Below, piece by piece: positions 34,801 through 49,654 of a DNA stretch of 64,000 nt. The position numbers and the translations under genes were made by a program. Numbering within the stretch: position 1 is the stretch's first letter; every line of letters starts with the position of its first letter. The stretch covers positions 806,001 through 870,000 of the forward strand of contig NW_026570240.1 in NCBI RefSeq assembly GCF_019649055.1, written 5' to 3'. Under the pieces are notes generated by a model that saw nothing but the letters and a program-made list of their open reading frames with translations, did not search any database and had not been told where the DNA came from. This stretch comes from Paramacrobiotus metropolitanus (Eukaryota; Tardigrada; Eutardigrada; Parachela; Macrobiotidae).

Positions 34801-36197
34801 CCTTTTGTCGGTAACTTTTGCAGATGCACTCGCTTCGCCACTTTTCCTGACTTTTTACTTGTTCAGCTCAAAAAGTTTACTGTTGGGGATGACTGGATAC
34901 CGAAAAAACTGGGTATACGCATTGGTTGTAGCCTTTTGTTCCCGTACCGTAATTCGCGGTTTAAATAAATATGATGCAGATGTATTGGTGGATATGCCAT
35001 TGACTCTCGATATTGGCTACTTACGTGGATATGGTAAAAAGCCGGACGAAGAACTGCTTCCAGAGGAAAATCAGCCGGCTGTGTCCGCCCCTGTAGTGCG
35101 AAGTGAGAGATCCTGTGATACATCGCATTCAAAAGGAGCCGATGCATGTTTACAATATTTTTCGTAGTTGACGAGGCCATGGTCCAACAGCTAATGGAAA
35201 TGGGATTTTCGCGAGAAGGCTCTCTACGCGGAGCGTACAGCACCGGAAGCACCAGTGTGGAAAATGCAATGAACTGGATCGTGGAACACATGACTGATCC
35301 AGGTAAACGAAACATCGATGAATTTTTGATTTCGTTTCTTCTCTTTTTTCATAGTTATGGCTTTGTGCAGTAAGACCGTGATCTTCCGCGTCACTCTGAG
35401 CATTGCAATGTATACACGGCTGTTGCTTTAACGATGCATCGAAATTAAGTGTGATATTTTCAGCATGTAGCTCGATTTAAGCACATCTTTTCAGTCGTTT
35501 GCTGTTCTTTCTGTGCGTATGAAACATACCTGAAGCACGCCAAAGTTTGTAAAGTTCATCTGTATCTTCTCTAGATTTCAACAGTCCATTTGTGATACCG
35601 GGATCTAAGAAAGAAATTACAATATCCGAGGACAACATTGCCAGTATCATGACCATGGGGTTCACCAGAGCTCAGTCAATTCGTGCCTTGCAGAACACCG
35701 TGAGCATTTACTGCTTCTGCAGTAGAAAAAACGTTTGAACATTTTGCTCGCAGGTCACGTAATGGTTTTTTTTCCCAGGATAACAATATCGAACGGGCAG
35801 TCGACTGGATATTCAGCCACGCAGACGATCTTGAACAGCACGATAATACGACGAACAGCACAAGTGCCTCATCTGCTACACCTAAGGACGGTCCCGCTTG
35901 CCGTGATGGCCCCGGCGGTATGTATTCGTTGCTTGCAGTTTGTTTGTGATATGAAGTTTTATAACGACTTTGTTTTACCACGTTCCGATTGCTCTATGTT
36001 GGTTGATTTTCTTTATAGCCTACCGCCTTCGTGCCTTCATTAGCCACATGGGTAATTCTACATCAAGTGGCCATTATGTGATTCATATTTTGAAAGACGA
36101 TCGGTGGGTCATCTACAATGATGAAAAGGTTGCTCTTTCGGAAAAGCCTCCAAAAGATCTGGGTTATTTGTACCTTTACGAGCGCGTGAAATGCTGA
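31865..36197 (+). CDS. USP5: Ubiquitin carboxyl-terminal hydrolase 5 (isopeptidase T)
   Basis: Nineteen exons: 31865-31993, 32123-32248, 32335-32392, 32456-32574, 32726-32820, 32921-33156, 33256-33350, 33469-33662, 33738-33812, 33874-33946, 34025-34153, 34349-34557, 34632-34754, 34824-34912, 34980-35102, 35168-35302, 35575-35699, 35779-35917, 36019-36197; 816 residues, close to human USP5 (858). Order: cryptic N-terminal ZnF ([20 protein letters not shown]), ZnF-UBP (about 185-270, [20 protein letters not shown] and [10 protein letters not shown]) that reads the free C-terminus of ubiquitin, the catalytic Cys box (GNSCYMNS, Cys333), QQDSEEYF, two UBA domains (about 625-668 and 690-740), and the His box (SGHYVIHI, His776). 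It disassembles unanchored polyubiquitin chains in the cytosol. Converges on the SLC35E2-like gene with a 164-bp gap. Confidence 0.97.
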
Positions 36198-36361
36198 GTA
36201 AATTGAATTCACTTTCGCTGTTTGCTTCGTTTTTTGCTAAACATCTTTTGTATTAATTTCTAACTTTTGATTCGTTGGGTTAAAAAGTTCCGGGTCTGCA
36301 TAAGAAATATAAAACCAGTCATTGAACACATTTGTGAGATTCGTTATTTTTTGTGGAATGT

Positions 36362-38095
<1,734 letters not shown>

Positions 38096-38900
38096 TGCAA
38101 AACACGACAGAGCTTCGCCAGGTGATCGTCCCTCATCACGTCTAGATAAGCAAATGGATCATCGGGGATCTCAATGCGAGTCAACCGTCAAAGTTTATCT
38201 TTCCGTTTTCCAAAAGTATCAAAGCCTGCAACCGAACACAAGCACGAACACTATAATTTAATGATAAGGTCTTCACAAAATCTTGGGAGTAAAAGTTGGA
38301 ATTAACAACATCATGGTGTGTATCTAAAAATAAATTTACGAGAATTGTGTCAATTGTGGTTTATGGCATCATTTCGGAAGCATGGGCTGCATGGAAAGTG
38401 TCGTAACAAATTTGAACCGCTTTCGGGTTACCTGCTGGCTGAATTCCGCGATGACGTCACTTTAGCCGCGGTGTGCACACACAACTAGTTCTCAGGAAAT
38501 GCTGTACAGTGTACCGGAATCTCAAAGCCAAAATTCGTTGCACGTTTTGCAAAATGTAGCCAAGCAAATCGTTAAGTAATTTAGCTTGTTTGGTTTCGTT
38601 TTCTTGTGTTTCACTCATCGCACTGCACTGACGGCTGACCTGTTAGAAAACGTTGTTCAACAAAATTACTAAAATAAACATAAAACATACGAGTATTGTG
38701 CAAGGCTTCAAGGGCCTTGAAGCAGCTAGAACATAAGTAGTCGGGTAACGGGTTGATTCTTTTCCGCGCGGTATAAAAACATGCCGTAATAGCTGTGTCT
38801 GAAATTTGCTCGATCTCCCTTGTACCGAGTAGAGGAATGTATTTTTAATTGGGTTATTCACATTAACATACTGTAGGTTAAAAGCAAATTACGCAGTTCA
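38096..38900. other. SLC35E2-like promoter region and 3' flank of the retroelement
   Basis: Includes a palindromic CTTCAAGGGCCTTGAAG at about 38706-38722 and a CRE-like site (38452-38459). No gene supported. Confidence 0.5.
38452..38459. promoter_or_regulatory. CRE-type palindrome TGACGTCA
   Basis: Perfect full-length cAMP response element about 360 bp upstream of the SLC35E2-like start codon. A CREB/ATF-type site is plausible, but one 8-mer is weak evidence. Confidence 0.3.
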
Positions 38901-39950
38901 TCATTTCAACACATAATACACTTCGTCCAGTCTCTTACCGATACAAAACGTTTCCTGAACACAAGCAGCGTTACCTCGCATTAAAGCAACACTGATTCTC
39001 TGCTTCAGAAACTGAGTGGACCGTTTCTCCTGTGTCCTCTCAAAAAGCATCTTACCGAGTGTAGACATCTTACATTTCGATTCTTTACCCCACACACCCA
39101 TTGTTTCCAAAAACCAAAGCAGAGAAATTAAAATTATCGCGTAAATATCCGTGCTTATGGTTTTCTTCGCCTCCGCCATGGTGGCAGCGCCGGCTTCCTG
39201 GGATGTTTTGGCGATGTAGCTGGTGGCCATGGTATCCGTGCAGGTGACATCCCACACCCAGGATTTTCCTTGGCTGAAGGGAACTGAGGTCATGCCATCC
39301 GGTCTTTTCTGGGTATCGCGGTAAAGGCCTGGTGGCTCGAGAACTGAAGGGATACTGGCTGACCCACAGGCGCGATGAATCACATCTCTGATTTCATTAT
39401 GACGGGAAATTTTCGCCTTCAGACGCTTGCATCCTAACCCGTGATATCCCCATTTGTCAACATTGCTGCCGCATTTGCACCGGTGTTCGATGCATACTGG
39501 GGCACCGATACGCTGCGCAATGGATATCCTAACTTCGGTATTTGACAACATAGTGCCGAGGCTTGCCACTGGAACTGCATTGAGCCACAACCCAGATTCA
39601 GGCTGGGACACAGCTAGCAGCCGGGCTTTCTGGTTAACAGAATCGGTTTGGCGAAAAACTGCTTCTTTCTGGTGAAGAACCACCGGGATGTCCCAAGCAC
39701 GCTGCGAAGCACGCAAATTTTCATCAGGGAGTTCCGCGGGCCCCATTGATTTCCAAGCTTGTTCCGCACATGTCGCATATGCTTCGGTGTACAGGTCAGT
39801 CATGTGTGACACCAGCGAGCGCACCGAATTGACCGAGGCAAGGAATGCCGAAGCTGCTAGTCGTTCGGTGCGTCTGATGCCCAAACCGCCCACCCGGACC
39901 GGTAAGGACGCCTGTTCCCAGATTTCGTCACTAATGCTCACGTTGGTAAT
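38901..39950 (-). mobile_element. 5'-truncated non-LTR-type retrotransposon fragment with restriction-like endonuclease region
   Basis: One open frame of about 349 residues, read on the minus strand, ends at 38901 and is closed upstream by a stop just beyond 39950; no ATG begins it, so this is a 5'-truncated copy. It opens with the post-reverse-transcriptase block PVRVGGLGIRRTERLA. It then shows a Cys/His knuckle (CKCGSNVDKWGYHGLGC), RHNEIRDVIHRACG and a PD-(D/E)XK-like core: KRPDG, then WDVTCTDT, then EAGAATMAEAKK. That order is that of the restriction-like endonuclease at the C-terminus of R2/RLE-type LINEs. The polymerase itself is missing. The frame is intact to its natural stop, suggesting a young insertion. 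Other RT families carrying the same tail cannot be excluded. Confidence 0.75.
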
Positions 39951-39956
39951 TAGAGT

Positions 39957-39990
39957 AGATTACTATTAGTAGATGAGATTACTATTAGTA
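39957..39990. repeat. Direct repeat next to retroelement 5' junction
   Basis: The 15-mer AGATTACTATTAGTA occurs at 39957-39971 and again at 39976-39990, separated by GATG. It abuts the truncated end of the retrotransposon fragment. Confidence 0.85.
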
Positions 39991-41203
39991 ACACGGTTAT
40001 TGCTTCGTCAATCCAGGAAACTCTAAAAGACTACGAGTAAGACTCCACCATAAATCACGTAAAAAATGTTCCACAGACATAATATACTGCACTGTCTTAT
40101 TATATTACTGTTATTAAGCGAAATTTTTTGTAAGAGAATTAGCGGGGCATAAAAATAGAAACAAGCGACATGCATGTACCGCGTGTAAAAGGTCAGCACC
40201 CGGCACTTATATAAGAATACAAGTAAACCATAATTATTGTGCTCTAGTTTTTGCTAGCATGTAGTTTTTGATTTTTTGGACCAAATTAATAATGTTTGAC
40301 GTGCGTGATAGCCACTCGCTCCGAAGAAGAACAAAAACAGCATGCTCGTTGAAGTACTATGTACTTATGGTTAGACTAGCTAAAATTTTTACTAGTGTCT
40401 TTTTCGCTAAAACAGTGTTAATTTATACAAAGGGGAAGTTGAAGCTTCGTTAGATGTGCCCGAAAACTTCGTGGGGTCTGCAACAGGACCACGTTGCACT
40501 GTATGGTTGTTGTCGACGCAGTATTAAATTTAATGTGGCTAGTGTCCCTGTTTTTTGCGGCTAGGATTATCGTCTACTGATGCCGTTTGCTTGCATGTAC
40601 GAGACAGAAAAACATGCATTCATGCTGTCGTCGTGATAAGTGCAGAATGTGCAATATCAGATTAAGTCACCAAACTGATCGTGCCACATGGACATCACTA
40701 AGTCTTCATTTTAATACTCACTTTGCTGTAGCCGTACTTGTGCACGTGTGAAGTGTGAAGTCTTGCCGACCTCATGGCTTATTAAACCGTTAAAAATCTG
40801 TACATGACACGGTATGTGTGAGAAACAACAACTTTCGTGATAAGACTTACAGGATGCGTTCATTACATAGCCCAAAGGTCTCACGATTTGCGCATCCAAA
40901 CCTTACTGAATCTGCATTTTTGTTGTGCATATTTCCAAAACTGTTTGGATGTTTCACTAGTTGTTTAGTGCGTATGTGATAAACATCGCACGTTATTATT
41001 ATTACCGAGTCCACTACGTTCTGCTGACCATCATAATCGCTAATTTAAACACTGCTGCTGCATCGTCATAAATATTTTTGAAAATAAGATAATAAGCAGG
41101 ATCAATACCAACTAGATGTTCATGTTTGGCTTAGTCAAAAATTTCCAAAATACGTAGTATTTTCCGAAAAATATTTCTATCACAACACCAAGAACGTGAT
41201 CGA
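39991..41203. other. Gene-free region upstream of the forkhead gene
   Basis: AT-rich, no supported ORF. Likely contains regulatory sequence of the forkhead gene. ORFs at 40268-40453 and 40711-40899 have no recognisable features. Confidence 0.5.
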
Positions 41204-42945
41204 ATGGATCAGCTTGTCGATGAGGAAGGTTTGACGATTGCATTACATTCAGAACAGCAGGAGTGCATTCCAGTAGCGAAACTGGAACCATGGATCAACA
41301 TTAATTATGCCGAACCACTTGATTGCGCTTCAGTATCGTCCATCGAGTCAAGGTTTGCCAACACAACGGAATGCGAAGGCAGTGTGTTTTCCATTGATGA
41401 AAGTTCAAATCAGCTACAGTATGCCAGTCTCTGCTCTGCTAGTGCCAATCTTTACTATTCAAATTTGTCTGCCATGGAGCTGCAAGACCAGCCAACGGAA
41501 AAAGGGCTGACCTTTCAAGGAGATATACAACCGGCTTTTGTGGCCACGGAGGAGCTGAATAGCCAGGTGTCCAATCAAAGCCAGCCGAAAACTGATCGGT
41601 CCAATCAGCACACCGCAAAGCCGAATGTCAACGTCACCGGGAAATCCGACGACAGTGAAAAGCGTCCGACCCTTAGCTATGTGGCTCTAATATTCAAAGC
41701 AATTACGGAATCTCCCGAGAAAAAGCTAGCCTTGAGTGAAATTTATACTTATATTACTAAACATTATCCTTATTTCTGTGCCAACAAAAAAGGGTGGCAG
41801 GTATGTATGTGCCACATAATTGTATGATGCGTATAGAACTGTTTGGGCAGTGGCACAAGCTATTGTATTGTCTTGTAACAAATAATGGTAACTTTGTATC
41901 TACTTTGTAAATATCTCACCGATTCTCGGCAGTGATCTGCATCACTTGGAGTTATTTCTTATATGTAAAACATAAATTATAAACTGTCATTGTCATAACT
42001 GAAACGTAAATCTGTTCGCTCATCTCCTCCGCTGTTCATTTACTTTGCAGAACAGCATCAGGCACAATCTGAGCCTCAATGACTGCTTTATTAAACTTCC
42101 GCGGGAGCCCGGTATGGGAGAGCGTAAAGGTCAGTATGTAAATTAAACTGTTGCATCTGATAGACATCATTGCCGTGTTAGATTAAAAGTCCTTTTAAAT
42201 TTGATATGCATATCCGCCTAAAGTGCAGTTTGCTTTTTTTGTTCATTGATTTTTCAATTTTCTGGAATTTTCTACTCTTCTAGGCTGTTTCTGGGCAATC
42301 GACCCAGCAGCAATGGATATGTACAAAGACGGAAACTATCAGAGACGTCGCAGAATGAAGCGCACGGGTTATCGGATGAATCACTCAATTGCTGGTATAG
42401 CCGACATCTTAATTCCAACACGCACACATTTCGACAATCCCATTCCTTTCTCATTCCCGCCAAATGCCAGAACCGCTTTCCAAGTTTCCCAAGCAAATTA
42501 TGCGTCCTATGTCCAACACAATTATTCAAAGTTTAACTGCCCACCGGCAGCTACCGTGCAGATTAATCCAGGCACATCGTTTCCGCCCAATGCCCTTTCG
42601 GCGCATGGCAACCGGACTGTTATGACGATGGGACTACCGCAATCTCCCAATAGTGCCTTTACACAGCACTGCAATGCCGGCACTGTTTTCACTCCAATCA
42701 ATCCGGGCAACCAGATGAACGTTCTACAGTCGTGGGCCAATCTCAACTCTGGACTGCAGCCATTTGGACCTTTGACTAATTTCTACGCCACACATACCGG
42801 TCAACCGGCGCAAACTGGCACTGGTCATTCGATGGTCGCGTTACCGCGGACATTGCCGGTATCCACAAATGTCTCGCGATTTCAGTATCCTGTTCTGAAC
42901 AACAGTTCGTTCCCTAGACCGCGTGTGAGTCCGTTATACTCCTGA
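41204..42945 (+). CDS. Forkhead transcription factor, FoxL2-like
   Basis: Three exons (41204-41800, 42051-42129, 42284-42945; phases 0 and 1) encode 445 residues. The forkhead domain spans about 153-250: [19 protein letters not shown], then [19 protein letters not shown] (recognition helix 3), then [12 protein letters not shown] and the basic wing [11 protein letters not shown]. The RRRRRMKR-type end and GERKG spacing are those of FOXL2, better than other classes. It binds DNA in the nucleus; FOXL2 proteins act in gonad and mesoderm differentiation. The N-terminal 150 residues are acidic, Ser/Gln-rich; the C-terminal 190 are Asn/Pro/Phe-rich and probably contain the activation or repression region. 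FoxL2 of vertebrates is intronless in the coding region, whereas here two introns interrupt the domain. The exact class needs a tree. Confidence 0.92.
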
Positions 42946-43674
42946 AATCCTAAACCTTCCTTATGACACTGCATAAAACCGATCTAAATTCGAAAACTAA
43001 CAAAAAAATCTGTTGTTTGGTTGATATCCGGTCTAATCCGTGCCTTTGTGCTAGTGACTGTTCGATTCGACTCTTAGTTTTAACAAGACATAAGTTCTAA
43101 CGGTTTTATGCGGGTGGAGGCATGCATCACCGGTCATAATTCACTTTATTTCTTATTGTTGCGGCAAATTCTGGGATTGCGGACGACGTAGTTGATTCCA
43201 GACAATTATTTACTAATCTGTAATATTAATCTGCAAACTATTTTCAGTATGTTCTCTCACGCCTTTAGCATCAAAGCAGAGTAACTGCAATAGAGGCTGT
43301 AAATGTGATTACATTACTGTACTGTAAATGCCGGGAGAGGACACTTAATATTTGCATCAGAATGTGACGCCATGACTGCGAGTTATGAACTCTGGTTACA
43401 ACAATATTTTCATAGCGGCAAGTCAAAACGATACTCCAACATCGCAAACCATGTGGTGCAACACTTTAAATAACATAAATAGTTTATAATTAGAGAGTAC
43501 GAAACCCCATCTGACAGAAATCAAAAGAAGCACAATTCGCATAGCGGACAGAATAAAATTTGCTGAATGTAAGAGAACAGCATGGAATTCTGGTGTTCGG
43601 GTACCTCATACGACAATTACAAATGTAGCAGCGCAAAGACAAATATAAAAAATGCGTAAACTCTTTACCAATGC
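42946..43674. other. Convergent 3' region FoxL2-like / COPB2
   Basis: 729 bp of presumed 3' UTRs. No gene seen. Confidence 0.5.
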
Positions 43675-46600
43675 TTAAATTAAGCTCTGGTCGTCTTCGT
43701 CCAGTTCGATCTGTGTGAGAAAAGCAACAGCTGAATTCCCAGTGCTGCACGACAAAATGTTATCATGTTAAACTTACATGGTTTTCGGCATTATGCGTAA
43801 AATCCAATTCTTCCAGCTCGGTTTCGAGCTGGTTAATATCATAATTGTCGCCCCCATTAACCGTGGCACGGGTAGGATTTTGTACCGGTGATGCGTGTCT
43901 CACCATGGTCTCCGTTTCCACAGGACGGCGTAGCGAAGGAGTTTCAAATTTCTCTTCATGATCATGCGAACTATATGTTCCATCCTCAGATTTTGTTCCT
44001 TCCGTTAATGTTTCAACATTATCAGCTTTGGCTGGCGCTGCATCAGGATCGTATACAAAACGCCCAGATTCGGCAGCTTTTTGCATTTCGTCCACCAAAT
44101 TCCTCTCGTCAACTTTCTGTAAGGATAAAAATCGGTTAAGTGACACAACATAAATAATAACCGTCCACAACCAGCAGAGTATGAAGAAGAAATACGTCTG
44201 GCATTTTTCAATTCGATAAATGAAATTTTTCGTTTTCATCAAAAGTTTTTAAATAACCGGAAATACAAGCTATAAACTTACCGGGAGAGAATTATACCGG
44301 TTCGCTGGCACAAGGTTTTGCCGTTCACGAGTGTAAAACTGTTCTGCTTTGAGACCATCCTCGAAGTTTCCAAATAAATTGGGATACTGAATCGGGTCAG
44401 CCAACGCCTGGGCAGCCTTGGCATTCTTTCGGCCCATCTTCTCCTTCCAAATGGCCAATACTCTGTTAATATGGCTCGGAACATACGTTTTCGCAAAGAA
44501 TGCTGCTTCCGGTAATCTGTCTGACTTGATCAAAATTTCCAAACAGTTTTCAAGCCTACACAAAAGTCAAAAGTCATTTAAAACAAGATGCAACGTCGTA
44601 ATCACTTCTTTAGGCTCAATTTTGTTGTCTCACGTACTTCCCCAAACTCCAATACGACGTAAAGGCAATGTTATACTGTTGCTTCTCATCGGCCATCGAA
44701 GCCAAGCGTTTCATCAATTCCAAATTGCCCGAACACTGAGCTAACAAGAGCAACCCAGTGTAATCTTCTGCGTGAATCATGCATTCTTCAGCCAAATGCA
44801 GATCGGCGGATTTCAACGCAATGGCGCCTAGTTGTTTCCATTTATGGATAGACTATAGAAATCAAAACAGCCAAATTCAAGATTGTCAAGCTTAAATCAA
44901 TTAATAGTTTCTAAGAAAACATGAAACACAGAAAGACTTACTTCTGATTCTTTCGCGAGATCATAAACCGTTTTCAAATCTTTGAGTTGCAGAGCAAGTT
45001 CAAATTTGTGTTCAGGATCAGTCGTGACCGCCAGAGCTTGTGATTTAAAGCCCTAATGGCAGAACCATTGAAAGTAACGAGAACAGTTTCAAAGAGAATA
45101 GTTTGACTGGTCCAAAATCCTACCTGTTTTTCCAAAAACTGGGCCACTCTGGTTCGTTGTTCCTTGGGTACTGTTGGCAAGACTCGGTCAGCCGTGGCAA
45201 AATCTCGCCGCATTACGGCTGTCTGGTATTCCAGAACGGAAAGCAAGCAAAGATAACTAACGACATTCAAATCTTTATCGACAAGGTAGATTCGGTTTTC
45301 CTTCGGAATGTACCCGATCAGATACATTGTTCTAAAAAATTTAAGATCGTTTTGCCAAATTAAAACGAGCATTAGCTGCACCATTACCGATCTAAATGTG
45401 CAATGGTAACGATTTCTCCACCGACGTAGTAATTCAATCTGTTCACGGTATTCGTATAGATAAAGCAATCTCCAATCCAAAAACCGGTTTTTATTGTTTC
45501 CTGGACATCACCGACGACCTAAATCGAAAACAAACATTATTTCGCGTTACCGTGAACCAAAAGAATATCGCAGGCGAAACCATGATAACTAGCGGCAAAA
45601 ACATACGCTAAATGCTTCCTCAACACCGTCTTCCGGTACAGCATCTCCACGTTGCAGGAAAGCAGCCACAGCCTTGGCGTCGTATTTTAGCACAAAATAG
45701 CTATCATCAGTAGCAATGGCGATGTGCTCGCCGTTTTCCGCCCAATACACCTACAACATATTCACGTACAAGTTATCAAGAAAAAATAGGCATGCAATCC
45801 TTCGCACCCCCTTGGCCTGGATTTCGATCCGACGTATCATCTGGTTGCTTTCCCAGTCGTAGAAAGCAAGACTATTAGCCGCTTTTACACCGAGCAGCGT
45901 CCCACCGAAAATTCCTGTACAAATCAAGCCCCATAATATATGAAATGGAACAAAGAAAGCGCAATCAAATCCTTTTGATTACCATCGGCCCCATAATCCG
46001 GCTTAAACGATTTCGTTTCTTTGAAGTTTTTAAATAATTTCAACGAAACGCTGCTCTCCCGAATGGCATATCCTGACGAATCTTGCGACCATACGAATTC
46101 CTGGGCCGGTCCAAAACTTTTATTGCGCAGAGCCATGGCAGTATATATAATAAACTCGCCATCTCCACAAACCACAACAAATCTGTAAAAAACAAAAAAA
46201 AATTCAAAAAGATCACATGGTGGACGACAACTGCATGTATCACAACTGAAGTCCGCATGCATCACAATATCATGCGTCCAGTTTCAAATTCTTTTAAGAT
46301 TAGCATACCGGCCATTAGGACTATGAGCAATGGTTTGTGGGTAAATTTCACACCCGCCCATATCCTTCACAGTCAGTGGCAAACGTTCACCGTCTTTAAT
46401 CTCGGCATCGCCAACAGTTTTGAGGTTGGCCTGCTGAATTTCGGAATGCTTTGCCCATACAATTTTACCACTGTTATCCATCGAAACAGCTGGTTCCTCG
46501 CGTCCAAGCTGGAAAGATGACACATATAAACCTACTAAACCAGCGCACCTTCCGGCATTTACAACGTTATTATTTACCTTGAGAACGACACTGCCTTCGT

Positions 46601-48236
46601 CATAACCGATGGCAATGCTGTTGGATCCCTTTAAACAATTAATGGCCCACACTCTCTCTAGGCCGTAATTCAAGGTGGTTTCAAGGCGGTATGTGTTCGC
46701 ATGCCACACTCGAACAGTTCCTAAAATGAAAACAATTTAGTATAACGATTTCATAAACTTAAGGCCATCGGCACAGCTGATACGATATAATATTACCGTC
46801 TTCGGATCCAGTCAAAATGATCGGCAAATCAGGATGGAAGGCAACAGCCGAAATATTCTGCGCATGTCCGGTTAGCGTTTGAACGCAGTTTTTGTTCTAA
46901 AAACGTACCCAGTGAACAGAAGTTTGGATCATAAAAATTTCTTATTCTTAAGAACCAGAAAATTGTATAAATACGTACCTGATAATCCCAAATTTTCACC
47001 AGTTTGTCGTCAGCACCGCTCACCAAATACGGTTTTTCACCACCATAATAGTAATCGATTGTATTGACACCCTTTTCATGACCTTCCAGTGTGTAGTTTG
47101 GCTGCGATGATCCAAGTTGCCAGATCTAAACCAACAAGTTCTGAAACAAACTTGTTGGGAAATGGCTAGAGTTAAATGCGCACATAAACGGGTAATTGCG
47201 CGACTTTAACGCTGTATATCGGCTTCAGCTGAATATGTGTAAAAATCAGCTTCGCACAGCGTCCCAAGCGCTTCAATACAAAGTGTATGTCAAGAGCATT
47301 ATTTGCGCTTGCTTTGGTAAAGTACTAAGGGTGCTTGCATTTAATCTTACTAATGGTTACATAGAGGGCTGATGTATTTTACTAACAGAAAAAAATTAAA
47401 TAACAATCTCTAACGACATTTTCCAAGTGAGATGACCGTAAATAGTTGCAAAATTCATCAGCTTAAGGAAAACCTACCTTGATCGTTCGATCAAGCGACG
47501 CACTAGCGAAGGTGTTGTTGTCTTTTGGATTAATGACAATCTGCATCACGTAATGCGTGTGTCCTTCGAAAGTCTGGGCGCACTGCCACTTCTTGTCCCA
47601 GTCCCACAATTTGATGGTCATATCGTCTAAATCACAACGAAATCAGCCCAATCCAGTACAGAAAATCAGGGCGGCACCAACCGCTGCTGCTGAGGAGAAA
47701 CGGTTGCGTCGGGTGAACAGCCAAGCAGCGCACGTAGTCGGAATGCGCCTCAAAATTATGCACACGCTCCAAAGTGTTGTAGTTAAAGGCTCGGATTTGC
47801 ATGTCGTCCTGCACAGACGGTAAATTAATCCCACATTCTTACGGGAAACAGTATCCCGCAGACGCGAAAAGAACTTACCGAGCCGGTAATCACCCAGCTC
47901 TTGCGCGGAACAAACTTGGAGGTCCTCACGGGCAGATCACACACTTCGAAGGTCTTCACCATCGTCTGCACAAAAAGCCATAGGATGTCATGTGGAACGC
48001 TGGCGGATGCACTAGAGGGGCAATCTACCTGTGATTCGTAGTTCCAGATGTGCACCTGACCATTGTACAGGCTGGCCAGCATCCAGGATTCGGTCGGGTG
48101 CAAGTCCACACTCTTCACACGATCCGACCGACATGACAACTTCCGTTTGATGTCCAAACGCAGCGGCTGTACATAACGCACAACATATAATCTTAGAGGC
48201 CAGTAACTAGCACAACTGCAAAGGATTATTCACCAT
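43675..48236 (-). CDS. COPB2: Coatomer subunit beta' (COPB2)
   Basis: Nineteen coding exons close in frame to 952 residues: 48234-48236, 48029-48166, 47879-47965, 47682-47808, 47478-47626, 46979-47125, 46797-46896, 46578-46720, 46309-46508, 45983-46182, 45808-45914, 45607-45750, 45388-45518, 45124-45331, 44942-45052, 44638-44852, 44282-44555, 43778-44116, 43675-43710. The first coding exon is the ATG alone; the second starts [10 protein letters not shown]. Residues 1-300 are a WD40 propeller ([36 protein letters not shown]), followed by a second propeller ([14 protein letters not shown] to IRRIEIQ) and an alpha-solenoid ([36 protein letters not shown]). Beta'-COP forms the outer cage of COPI vesicles and binds dilysine cargo signals in Golgi-to-ER transport. 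The C-terminus ends in the typical acidic tail ([10 protein letters not shown]). Confidence 0.97.
47131..47158. repeat. Short intronic inverted repeat
   Basis: CCAACAAGTT and AACTTGTTGG form 10-bp arms around an 8-nt loop, just inside the 5th COPB2 intron next to the acceptor. Confidence 0.7.
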
Positions 48237-49654
48237 TTTTCAAATGATTCTGCACAACCGAATCCCGTTAAACAGTCCGCCTGCAGGATGAGGGAATTGC
48301 ACACTGGAAATGCAGAGAGCGGTGGAGATTAGAGGCGAGTGGACGTCAAACAGTAACAAAAATTTGACTAGGATAAAAAGCAGGTAAGTCAAAATGTATG
48401 CGATGGAATACGGAAAAAACAAAATTAATTGTGGGTACAATTATTTTTTTTAACCAAGAGTTCCGCTGGAAAGAAATCACGGATGCTTCGGAGTTTATAT
48501 GAGCAAACGGAAAATACGAAAAGAATTAAAAAGATAAGCTTATCAAAGCCGTGCATGTTTTGCTTTGAAGTTCAGCTTTGGAGCTTTCTACAGCCACGTC
48601 ACATTTCACAACTCGTCCTTTCCAAGTTGGAAACTCCAACGTTAAATTGTTACTGCTACACAGATGTCCTCCCCGGGTGGTTGGACCGCTTACAAGCGAT
48701 TCTGTCACAAAGTACTACGTATTAAAATAAGTAAAATCAATATGAAACCGGTTAAAGTAAACTTTCTGATGTTTATTACTGTATTATTATTATTATTGCA
48801 ATTTGCAACTACACTTTACTACAGTACCCAAACTCCATTAGCGGAGACTCCATTAACGGGCCTTTTGGCAAATCTTTTTGTCAATTTTGAAAATTTATTA
48901 ATTTTGTTAGGTTACAAATATTATTGCCAGTGCTCAATGGAAATACGTATGTACCGCACATATAATATATTAGTAATTTTGTTGCAAATTTGTAAAACTC
49001 TTATTTAATTTGCGCCAGTGTATTAAATCGAATTCAAAGTGCAAACCATCCACCCGGATGGGGCGCTTATTCATTTAGAAAAAGCATGAATTCCCGCTAA
49101 TTCAAACCAGTTGTTCTTTCAATTCTCCGTGACCCGGCCTCAAGTTTCCGCTGTTGGTTAACACGATATTGAGAATTTGAGAAGCATACGATGTTCCAAA
49201 ATCGACTCCCTCCATAAGCCCGAAGTCATTCCATAAGTACAAACTACCGCAGCTTACGAATTTGGCAAACGCGCTTTTATTGTTAGGAAATATCAACAAA
49301 AATAAAACAAGCAACGCAAGTTTTAATTAGTTCACGAGTTAGCGCTAAAATTTTCGGATGAGTACAACAGCAATGGAAAACATTGAAGATAACATCATCG
49401 AAAGCGAAATTTGCGAACTTATCCTTCCAACAATAATATAAACAACTGGAATAGTCGATTAAGATGCAATAATTTAAAGGCGATTAACAGCAGCGGTTTC
49501 ATGCAGCTTTCAAGTTACGCATAATCCGAAACCGCATTCATAACAACCTAACTCAGATCGCTGAGAGCAGCTAAAAAACTAAAACCCATACATAAAAACA
49601 GATGAAAGCACTAAAATGTGTAGTGTCTAACATTAACCTAAGCGGATGACACTG
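48237..49654. other. COPB2 upstream region
   Basis: About 1.4 kb between the COPB2 start and the stop of the HP1-like gene (both minus). It holds the COPB2 promoter/5' UTR and the HP1-like 3' UTR. Small ORFs at 48664-49008 (+) and 49102-49314 (-) are hydrophobic and AT-driven; I do not support them. Confidence 0.5.

Noticed and set aside
48429-49314. Hydrophobic small ORFs upstream of COPB2
   Set aside because: AT-driven composition, no splice or homology support.
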